From: a virus
Length of the DNA: 20,426 nt
Virus record (IMG/VR): IMGVR_UViG_3300037189_009926
Span: 1 to 20,426 of that record
Strand: one strand, 5' to 3'
In this document: piece after piece, positions 14,861 through 20,426 of the stretch
How positions within the stretch are numbered: the stretch's first letter is position 1
How the letters are laid out: every line of letters begins with the position of its first letter
The notes under the pieces: generated by a model
Seen by the model: the letters and a program-made list of their open reading frames with translations, nothing else
Databases searched by the model: none
Told to the model about the DNA's origin: nothing
Translations under genes and position numbers: made by a program

Positions 14861-15432
14861 TTACCTCCGCGGGGCCGGTTTCCGCTTGGCCTTTTCAAAT
14901 GCCTCTTTCTCGGCATCGTCGCACATTTTCAGATACATCGCTAACTCGAGGAATTCCCCAGCGGAACATTCCTCGAGCTCCCGTGGAAGGCACCCGAACT
15001 CACGGCAAACACGGAGGAATACGCTCCGGTCCGGGTGCTCTACAAGTTTTTTTCGATTTCGTCCGCGTTAGCCATTTCGCCTACTTCCTTAAGCGCTTTG
15101 GCGAACGCTCCCACGAAATCGTCCACGCTGCGTTCTTCCATGGCCGCGATATCAGCGACCTCGAGAACTTGCACGTCCGTACCGGGTACGTACACGCATT
15201 CAATCAGGGCGTAGGAAAGCGACTTGATATCGTCCCGCGAGCCATCCTTTTCGAGCGAGATTTTCGAAAGCCGCCTTTGCTGTTTCATGGACGGCGCACG
15301 GACCTCGAATGTCTTACCCTTCCACTGAACGAGCTTAGACGTACGGACCGCGGGGGACGCCAGTAGATGGTCCCGGAGTTCCTTACGTGCGTCGCGTTCC
15401 TCGGGCGTTTGCTCGCTTATCGACTTAGCCAT
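14861..15432 (-). CDS. G-T frameshifted tail assembly chaperone (-1 fusion)
   Basis: The G frame (15432 down to the slippery site) joins by -1 frameshift to a second frame that is open until TAA at 14861-14863. The extension has 61 residues: it begins LVEHPDRSVFLRVCREF, then has an acidic ECSAGEFLELAMYL helix, and ends KRKPAPRR. The product would be about 190 residues. In lambda and most siphoviruses the T part binds the tail tube protein and the G part the tape measure. The extension has no own start with a ribosome site and fills the whole gap before the tape measure gene, strongly supporting the fusion. Confidence 0.85.
15040..15432 (-). CDS. Tail assembly chaperone G
   Basis: A 130-residue protein between the tail tube genes and the tape measure. 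It is charged and helical (SISEQTPEERDARKELRDHL at the start; ending ADEIEKNL). No enzyme motif is present. The size and position match the G chaperone, which coats the tape measure during tail assembly. The stop TAG lies six bases after the slippery heptamer, so most ribosomes should end here and a minority make G-T. Confidence 0.85.
   Translation of the reverse strand: MAKSISEQTPEERDARKELRDHLLASPAVRTSKLVQWKGKTFEVRAPSMKQQRRLSKISLEKDGSRDDIKSLSYALIECVYVPGTDVQVLEVADIAAMEERSVDDFVGAFAKALKEVGEMANADEIEKNL
15046..15052 (-). other. -1 programmed ribosomal frameshift site, A AAA AAC
   Basis: The G reading frame here is GAA AAA AAC TTG TAG, so the heptamer A AAA AAC is in the correct X XXY YYZ phase. 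A -1 slip gives AAA AAA CTT and opens the 61-residue extension. About 17 bases later the mRNA can form a short stem, CGGAG with CTCCG, which might stimulate slipping; that stem is weak. Confidence 0.85.
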
Positions 15433-15455
15433 GTGTGTTACCCTCTCTCACTACG

Positions 15456-16124
15456 TTATGAATCCGTGCTCCACGCTGCAGCCTGACCGCCGGTTCCGTC
15501 CACCCCGGCGACCGCGCAAGACTGCCACGAAAGCGTGGTATTGACCAGCGAGGCTACTTCACCGGACTCTTTCATGTCGGCGAACTTAGCGAACGCGCGG
15601 AAGTAAACCCCGTTCGGCATGGTAATACTGATTACCCGGCGGGTACCCGCGAGAAAATCGGACAATGGGATAACCGGGTCCGCGTCACCGATATCCGTTC
15701 GAAGGTCGCCTAGCTGGCCCAGAGTCCCCGAGAAATCCGCGAGGCCCGCGGTACGTGAGTGGTACTCGGTCGCGGAGTCCATCACAGTCGAGTCGAGTAA
15801 ATCCCGGGCCGCGTTAATCTCGAACGACTTAGCCTCAGCGACCTGGAACCGGGGCAGGTAGCGCCCCGTAATCGTGACCGGGCCCGTAAACGAACCCGAG
15901 TTTTTACGCGCAATGCCGCGCACGTAATCGATAGTAACCGCGGAATCCGCCAGGGGTGTGCCGTTGTCGATAACCGATAGGGACGAATCCGGGTCGATAA
16001 CCTGCTTAGTCGCGTCCGTAATCTGGTACGCGGACGCGGAAAGGGACGTGGTGGCCTCCGTGGTCATTGCCACCGAGGCCCCGGTCTGTTCTATGACGCA
16101 TGCGTATGCAGCTTGTGCGCTCAC
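15456..16124 (-). CDS. Tail tube protein with extra N-terminal domain
   Basis: A 222-residue protein. Residues from about 95 to the end resemble the neighbouring 131-residue tail tube protein: KSFEINAARDLLD here against KSCEMSASGDLLD there, and ADMKESGEVASLVN against ADYKITGEVAGVVQ. The first 90 residues (Thr/Ser/Val-rich with YQITDATKQVIDP and VTIDYVRG) form an extra beta domain seen in other phage tail tube proteins. It is likely the major tail tube subunit. It lies just upstream of the chaperone gene. Confidence 0.7.
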   Translation of the reverse strand: MSAQAAYACVIEQTGASVAMTTEATTSLSASAYQITDATKQVIDPDSSLSVIDNGTPLADSAVTIDYVRGIARKNSGSFTGPVTITGRYLPRFQVAEAKSFEINAARDLLDSTVMDSATEYHSRTAGLADFSGTLGQLGDLRTDIGDADPVIPLSDFLAGTRRVISITMPNGVYFRAFAKFADMKESGEVASLVNTTLSWQSCAVAGVDGTGGQAAAWSTDS

Positions 16125-16137
16125 AGTAGCCCCTTAG

Positions 16138-16533
16138 TTATACGGTTCCGAGCGCGCCTACAGCGTGAAGCGTAGCGGAGAACTGAACAACGCCAGCGAC
16201 TTCGCCGGTAATTTTGTAGTCCGCGACTTTCACGGCGCACTTAAATCCGGTCGAACCATCGGGGAGGTACCGGACATACCCGGTCGCACCCGACGCGAAC
16301 GAGGTACGGATAAGCGCTTGCGGGGCGTCCGCGGATTCGAAGTTACCCGAAACCGTAAACTGAACGTCCTTAAGCCCCTGAATCTTGACATGATACCCGG
16401 TCGTATCTTTGAAGTCCGTAACGTCAAGCAAGTCCCCGCTTGCGGACATTTCACAGGACTTAATGCCGGCGACCTCTCCAGTCGTGTCGGTTGCGGCGAA
16501 GTGTACTGCTCCGGGGTGGGCGGCTATTGCCAT
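16138..16533 (-). CDS. Tail tube protein (short form)
   Basis: A 131-residue beta-rich protein that matches the siphovirus tail tube pattern: an early G-x-K-S-C-E-M strand, an acidic DLLDVTDFKDTT loop that would take part in stacking of rings, and a closing KITGEVAGVVQFSATLHAVG hairpin. It stands between the tail terminator and the longer tail tube gene, and the two appear related (same block order). It may be the major tube protein, with the 222-residue form as a variant, or the reverse. The ribosome site is ACAGGAGTACACGTC-like just upstream. Confidence 0.7.
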   Translation of the reverse strand: MAIAAHPGAVHFAATDTTGEVAGIKSCEMSASGDLLDVTDFKDTTGYHVKIQGLKDVQFTVSGNFESADAPQALIRTSFASGATGYVRYLPDGSTGFKCAVKVADYKITGEVAGVVQFSATLHAVGALGTV

Positions 16534-16566
16534 GACGTGTACTCCTGTGTTCGTTGGGAATGCTAC

Positions 16567-16989
16567 TTAAGAAGCAATATATCTGCAAACGGCGGTCATT
16601 GTCCAAAGGTTGCGCTGTGTCACGGGGTCTAAACCTACGTGCGTCGGGGAGGATTCACGCATTAAAACGTCTATGTACCCGCTAGGGACCGCTTGCTGTA
16701 GGTATCCCCATACCGCATACGCCAGGGCCTCCCCCTGTACATGGCCGTCATAACCGGCCATCCCGTGAATGATGATTCCAACGTCCGCATGGATTAGGGC
16801 CTTACGCGCGGTGGTAATCAGGGGTTCCGGGAAATCCCCGCCCGCGTTATTCAGGCGAACCACTAGCGTGTTCGGCATAGGGTGCGCATCGTAGGAAAAC
16901 AGGTTGCTGTTACTGGCGAGGGTCACGCTCGCGAGGGTTTGCCCGTTCAGGAACGTTTCCAGGTCGCCGGGGCAGTCTTTCGGGGTCAT
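16567..16989 (-). CDS. Tail terminator / minor capsid-like protein
   Basis: A 140-residue protein between the HK97 gp10-like gene and the tail tube. The order of strands and helices (FEPL-like FPEPLITTARKALIHADVG, then ALAYAVWGYLQQAV, then MRESSPTHVGLD) fits tail terminator and minor capsid proteins that close the tail top and join it to the head. The start is in ATGA of the previous gene. Named from position and pattern. Confidence 0.65.
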   Translation of the reverse strand: MTPKDCPGDLETFLNGQTLASVTLASNSNLFSYDAHPMPNTLVVRLNNAGGDFPEPLITTARKALIHADVGIIIHGMAGYDGHVQGEALAYAVWGYLQQAVPSGYIDVLMRESSPTHVGLDPVTQRNLWTMTAVCRYIAS

Positions 16990-17519
16990 TTTCCGCCAGC
17001 TCCTATCAGTACCTTGAACAGCTTAAACAGAATCCCGCTACCTCCGCCACCGCCCTTTCCGCCCTTGGGTTGTGGAGCGGTCCCCTTCCGTTGCGTCCGT
17101 TGCGCATTATCCCACGCGTTTTTAATGTCCTTCTTGACGCGTTCCTTTGCTTTCGCGGCCGCGCCTCGCATGGTTCGGACGTAGGCTTTCTGTAGCCACT
17201 TGTAGCCCTTGCCGTTGTTCTGTGCCCCGGGTAGCCCTTTTGTCGTGTGCCCGTCGTATGGGATTTCGTGCACGTACAGGGCGTAGGGCATTTCATACCC
17301 CATCGTTACCAGGGGGTTGTTTCCACCCTGGGGTTTCCGAATGAACGCGGAGGCCCTCAGCGCGCCGGATACCACGGGAACGGTTTTCTGTGCCTCGTCC
17401 ATCGTCGTTAGCGCGATATCGTAGGTAATGGCGTTCTCCGCGGACGGGGCGAGCGAGGCCCCCGCGGCCTCGAGCCGTTTACGGAGTTCGGGCATACCCT
17501 TGATATCAATCTTAACCAT
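16986..17519 (-). CDS. HK97 gp10-like head-tail joining protein with amphipathic tail
   Basis: A 177-residue protein. It opens with the typical gp10-type pattern: GMPELRKRLEA, a helix up to KTVPVVSGALRASAFI, then MGYEMPYALYVHE. Gp10-like proteins take part in the head-tail interface. The last 25 residues are unusual: a basic, Gly-rich linker (PKGGKGGGGGSG) followed by ILFKLFKVLIGAGGK, an amphipathic or hydrophobic helix. The start overlaps by one base (TAATG) with the previous stop; the end overlaps the next gene as ATGA. Confidence 0.8.
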   Translation of the reverse strand: MVKIDIKGMPELRKRLEAAGASLAPSAENAITYDIALTTMDEAQKTVPVVSGALRASAFIRKPQGGNNPLVTMGYEMPYALYVHEIPYDGHTTKGLPGAQNNGKGYKWLQKAYVRTMRGAAAKAKERVKKDIKNAWDNAQRTQRKGTAPQPKGGKGGGGGSGILFKLFKVLIGAGGK

Positions 17520-18010
17520 TACAGCTTGTCACTCCGCCGGAAAATCGGAACCATACTCGACATGTCTTCGGACGAGTCTGCGGTCAGGTTGTTATGTGTG
17601 CCGTGCGACCGGGGGCCGCTGGCCTGTTCAGACGGGGCCGGGGCATCGCCGAGAATCAGATAACCGAACTCTTTCAGGTCCTTGTTTCTCTGGTCCTGTA
17701 CTTTCTGCCACGCTTCGGGAACCGCGCCGGCCCCGGCGATGGCCTCCATAACGGCGATGGCCGCACCCTGGCGGATGTACGTAGCGCACCACGCATAGGC
17801 GCTAGGGTAGGTGGCCCCCGCGTCCGTGGAAATCGTGGCCCCGGTAACGTGGACCGCGGCGAGGCGGCCGATAAGCTCCGCGGCCACGTTCGTTATCATT
17901 TCGCCCACGATGGTTGCGGTCGGTTTCGTGGAGGCGGAGAACGCCACGAGGGACGGAAAGTAATGGTCATGTACGGAAGTATGCGTGAGGCCGAAAACGG
18001 GAATAGCCAT
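17519..18010 (-). CDS. Head-tail connector-like protein
   Basis: A 163-residue protein directly before the gp10-like gene. The helical pattern (ATIVGEMITNVAAELIGRLAA, then AWCATYIRQGAAIAVMEAI and the DLKEFGYLILGDAP loop) is like small head-tail adaptor proteins (gp6/DUF-type). The C-terminal 40 residues are Ser/Asp-rich and probably disordered. The call rests on helical pattern and gene order. Confidence 0.55.
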   Translation of the reverse strand: MAIPVFGLTHTSVHDHYFPSLVAFSASTKPTATIVGEMITNVAAELIGRLAAVHVTGATISTDAGATYPSAYAWCATYIRQGAAIAVMEAIAGAGAVPEAWQKVQDQRNKDLKEFGYLILGDAPAPSEQASGPRSHGTHNNLTADSSEDMSSMVPIFRRSDKL

Positions 18011-18019
18011 AGGTGCCCC

Positions 18020-18382
18020 TTAGAATTTCCCCAGTGACTTGAGTATACCCGCGATTGTACCCGAGGCACCCAAAAGAGCGCCAAAGAACCCTAGCAGCAT
18101 GCGGATACGATGGCGTTCGAGCTCGAGTACAGCGAACCGGCCATTAAGTACCGTGTGCTGTTCCTCGACTTGGGCCGTCCGCCGCATGTGTTCGTCTAGC
18201 AGGGTGTTATTGTGTTCGAGGTGAGTAGCGATAGAGTCTAGCCGCGCATCAAGGCGGATATCGCGGTCCTCGCGGCGTTGTTCAAGTGAAGAGATTTTAT
18301 CCGCCGTGCGTTCCTCGTTCGCGCGGAGCCGTTCCTCGATACGAAATAGAGTCGTATCTGTAAGCCCCGTGTGGTCGTTCAA
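18020..18382 (-). CDS. Coiled-coil protein with C-terminal membrane helix
   Basis: A 120-residue protein. Residues about 12-95 are charged helix with heptad-like spacing (RIEERLRANEERTADKI, QRREDRDIRLDARLDSI), followed by a hydrophobic helix (MLLGFFGALLGASGTIAGIL) and KSLGKF. This is the layout of XhlA-type haemolysin-like and some holin-associated phage proteins, but it is coded among head-tail genes, far from the endolysin. Its ATG overlaps the LamG gene stop (ATGA), so the two may act together at a membrane. Function unknown. Confidence 0.65.
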   Translation of the reverse strand: MNDHTGLTDTTLFRIEERLRANEERTADKISSLEQRREDRDIRLDARLDSIATHLEHNNTLLDEHMRRTAQVEEQHTVLNGRFAVLELERHRIRMLLGFFGALLGASGTIAGILKSLGKF

Positions 18383-20352
18383 GGCGTGCCCCGGTCCAGG
18401 ATTTTGACGTTGGATATGGTGCCGTTCAGCATGGTTTGCCCAGTGGACACGCTCCCGATAATAGCCGTGGCCGCTTGCGTGGCGATAATACCCGTACCGC
18501 CTCCGCCGGGGCTAGAAATGGTCGCGGCGACTGGCGAACCATCCGCCCAAAGGGAGAGCGTCCCCGAGTTCGCGCAACCGTAAACCGTATGAGCGGAAGT
18601 AGCCGATAGGGTCAACGAAGTCGCCTTAGCACGGAGGTAAGCCCCGGCCGCGTCACGGACGTCGAGTGTCACTAACCCGCTAGTGTCAACGAACAGCGAA
18701 CCGCTGTTCGCGACCGCGGAGTTTCCCAGGGCGATAACCCCCGGAATGGAGTTGTCACCGAGCCACACCCCGCCAGTTGGCAGAACCGTTGCCCCGATGC
18801 ACCACGCGGAAGGGTTACGACCGTACAGCGGGTTCGCAACGGTAAGCCCCGTTACAGCGCGGGTAACTGCCGTGGCGCCCGTGGGCGCGTAAGAAGTCGC
18901 GATGGAGCCCAGTTCTGTTTGAGCCCCTGTCGCCGCTACCGTGAGCGCGGTAATTCCCGTGCAACCTGTGCCCACGACACACCCGACCAACATTCGCGTT
19001 GTTGCCGCCGCCAGCGTTGCCGTGACACTGCATCGGCTCCATGTGTCTCCGACAGTGCAGGCGACTGGCGTTCCCTTCACTGCCTCGCTGCCGTTCTGTT
19101 GAAACCAAAGCCAGACAGTCGAGCCCGCGCCTGCGGTTCGCTTGAGGTAGATGCTCCCGGTATAGGCCGCGACGGTTGTTGCGGCCCCAACTGAATAGAA
19201 TGCGGAAGCGTCGCCACTGTTGTTCGCCACCGCAGGGAACGCGAACGTCTCGGCGGTCAGCGTTCCATCTAAGGCTACCGCCGCGTTCGCCGTTCTAGTC
19301 GGAGCAGCAGCCGTTACGCCGTAGGGTGTCCACTCTACATTGTCGAGCGCATCACTGTACTTCTGGAGGTTCGTCCCGGCAGGCTCAGACAGATACCCAC
19401 CACCCGTCACGCATGGGCGCCCGCTCGCGAGCACCGTCATCGACTGCCCCGTCGAGTCCACGCACGTCGCCGCACTCGCGCGAGTAAACGTTAAACTCTC
19501 CCCGAAACTCCCCTGCAAAGTCGTGGGTGCATATACCCCGAGGTTCTGCGCCATGGCTATATGCTGGGCGTCGGAAAACAATTCTTCCGACATGAAGCAG
19601 CCCTGAGTGAATGCGTTGGCAAACTGGTTAGCGCCTGGGTACGTCCGGTGATTGCAGGTTGTTGGAGTTGCGGCGGCCGCGCTCACCGGCCCATCGAGGT
19701 TTGTGGTGGTCGCTCCAGATTGAACTCCATTTATGAAAACCTTTCCGACTGACGTTCCAGAACCGACGTAGTGATAAGAGACGCAAGCCAGAGTTGGGGC
19801 CCCGCTCGTCACGGCTCCCGCCGCCGCGTTAATCGCACTACCGGAGCCAGCTGTAACGTAAACGTAGGGCGCGGGGGTTCCGGCCGTTGTCACGCTGAAC
19901 TCAAATGCACGATTGCCCGCGGTGTTGGTATCATGCGCAATGAGCATCGGACTCGCCAGCGTGTTTAGCTGCCCGAACCAGCACGCTGTCCAGTCCGTTT
20001 GCGACATGCTGGCGTTAGGAGTTGCAAATCCGTCGTTACCATCAGTCGCGCGCCCGGAAACCGTGCATCCGTTATCCCCGCATGGTAGCCGCGTCCGCGT
20101 GGCCGCGGTCGGGGAACCTACCGCGGAAACAGATAGCGCGGTCCCGCCATCGGTCTGCGTTAGTGCGGCCCCGCCATCGGGTCGCATGCAGAAAGCGGAA
20201 GGCCCCCGGAGCGAGGGCATAACATCGCAGATATCCGCGATAGCGGTAGGGTTCGACACCGGACCGCTAAACACGGTTGGCTTACGGGTCAGAAAGTAAG
20301 AAGCCCCGCCGATAAGCGTAACGGCGAGGCCAGCGGCAAATAACCTTTTCAT
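18379..20352 (-). CDS. LamG / phage spike-domain protein with N-terminal signal or anchor
   Basis: A 657-residue protein. Residues 1-21 (MKRLFAAGLAVTLIGGASYF) form a signal peptide or membrane anchor followed by LTRKP. Domain order: LamG/concanavalin-like at about 110-272 (TDWTACWFGQL, VFINGV), a phage head-spike-type beta domain at about 283-497 (FTRASAATCVDS, TNLQKYSDALDN, SIATSYAPTGATAVTR), and a second LamG-like domain from about 500. It has 16 cysteines, high for a virion protein and suggesting disulfides. The start has an AGAGGGTG ribosome site. DNA for residues about 100-480 uses a different codon style from its flanks. It may be a surface-exposed adhesin or a virion decoration; export is odd for a structural protein. 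Confidence 0.75.
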   Translation of the reverse strand: MKRLFAAGLAVTLIGGASYFLTRKPTVFSGPVSNPTAIADICDVMPSLRGPSAFCMRPDGGAALTQTDGGTALSVSAVGSPTAATRTRLPCGDNGCTVSGRATDGNDGFATPNASMSQTDWTACWFGQLNTLASPMLIAHDTNTAGNRAFEFSVTTAGTPAPYVYVTAGSGSAINAAAGAVTSGAPTLACVSYHYVGSGTSVGKVFINGVQSGATTTNLDGPVSAAAATPTTCNHRTYPGANQFANAFTQGCFMSEELFSDAQHIAMAQNLGVYAPTTLQGSFGESLTFTRASAATCVDSTGQSMTVLASGRPCVTGGGYLSEPAGTNLQKYSDALDNVEWTPYGVTAAAPTRTANAAVALDGTLTAETFAFPAVANNSGDASAFYSVGAATTVAAYTGSIYLKRTAGAGSTVWLWFQQNGSEAVKGTPVACTVGDTWSRCSVTATLAAATTRMLVGCVVGTGCTGITALTVAATGAQTELGSIATSYAPTGATAVTRAVTGLTVANPLYGRNPSAWCIGATVLPTGGVWLGDNSIPGVIALGNSAVANSGSLFVDTSGLVTLDVRDAAGAYLRAKATSLTLSATSAHTVYGCANSGTLSLWADGSPVAATISSPGGGGTGIIATQAATAIIGSVSTGQTMLNGTISNVKILDRGTP

Positions 20353-20360
20353 ACACCCTC

Positions 20361-20426
20361 TTATGCGGTCATCTGAAACACTTTCACGTTTACCGCGCCG
20401 GCGACACCTAGCACGGAAACCTTAGT
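20361..20426 (-). CDS. C-terminal end of an upstream late gene (cut by window edge)
   Basis: On the - strand the frame from base 20426 reads TKVSVLGVAGAVNVKVFQMT then A and TAA at 20361-20363, eight bases before the start of the LamG gene. It is open to the edge. The Val-rich, beta-type ending would fit a capsid or decoration protein, whose genes normally lie here, but 21 residues are too few for a name. Confidence 0.5.
   Translation of the reverse strand, partial: TKVSVLGVAGAVNVKVFQMTA

Noticed and set aside
16165-16632. 155-codon + strand frame opposite the short tail tube gene
   Set aside because: The - strand frame has a clear tail tube pattern and ribosome site; the + frame is its shadow.
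1-20426. Z-genome (2-aminoadenine) phage as a firm call
   Set aside because: Only MazZ-like and family A polymerase genes are present; purZ and datZ are not in the window, and GATC depletion would be unnecessary in fully modified DNA. Kept as a hypothesis only.
1-20426. Depletion of GANTC (CcrM-type) or CCWGG (Dcm-type) sites
   Set aside because: GAATC, GATTC and GAGTC and also CCAGG/CCTGG occur repeatedly, so the avoidance is specific to GATC.
1-20426. tRNA genes, CRISPR arrays, insertion sequences or integrase/attachment site
   Set aside because: No cloverleaf, repeat-spacer pattern, transposase, recombinase or terminal repeats were seen by eye; a tRNA search was not run.

Overview
This window is part of a tailed double-stranded DNA bacteriophage (or prophage) genome with a long, non-contractile siphovirus-type tail. 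The tail module runs tail terminator, tail tube, frameshifted G/GT chaperones, about 760-residue tape measure, distal tail protein and tail hub. No sheath or baseplate genes are seen. The DNA is moderately GC-rich and tightly packed. No tRNA, rRNA, CRISPR array, IS element, integrase or obvious repressor was seen. The host cannot be named. Two small lipoproteins and an M15 endolysin with a separate membrane protein fit a Gram-negative host best, but this is inference.

Left arm (1-5818, + strand) is a replication and accessory operon. It opens inside a family A DNA polymerase with 3'-5' exonuclease. There follow a small protein, a 25-residue membrane peptide, a zinc-knuckle protein, a winged-helix-like protein and a VRR-NUC nuclease. 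After a 146-base gap come more small genes, including a 33-residue membrane peptide and a lipoprotein. The arm ends with a dATP/dGTP diphosphohydrolase-like (MazZ/PF18909-like) protein, a nucleoside 2-deoxyribosyltransferase-like protein and a 57-residue orphan. Most adjacent genes overlap by ATGA or GTGA, so much of the arm is probably translationally coupled.

The two arms converge at 5819-5905, where a strong hairpin followed by T5 should end the + transcript.

Right arm (5906-20426, - strand, read right to left) is the late module. It starts with the tail end of an unidentified gene at the right edge. Next come a large LamG/spike-domain protein with an N-terminal signal or anchor, a coiled-coil membrane protein, a connector-like protein, an HK97 gp10-like protein, a tail terminator-like protein, two related tail tube proteins, G and G-T chaperones (slippery A AAA AAC), tape measure, distal tail protein and a multidomain tail hub/receptor-binding protein. 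The lysis region then holds an M15 endolysin, a three-helix holin candidate and a signal peptide plus C-terminal membrane-helix protein. A zinc-ribbon metallophosphoesterase and a lipoprotein finish the arm. Terminase, portal and capsid genes presumably lie beyond the right edge.

The most striking whole-window signal is that GATC does not occur once in 20,426 bases, although roughly 75 would be expected from base composition. This suggests strong selection by a GATC-specific restriction or methylation system. The polymerase, dATP/dGTP diphosphohydrolase and deoxyribosyltransferase suggest manipulation of the nucleotide pool. This could relate to a modified-base pathway, but neither purZ nor datZ is in the window.
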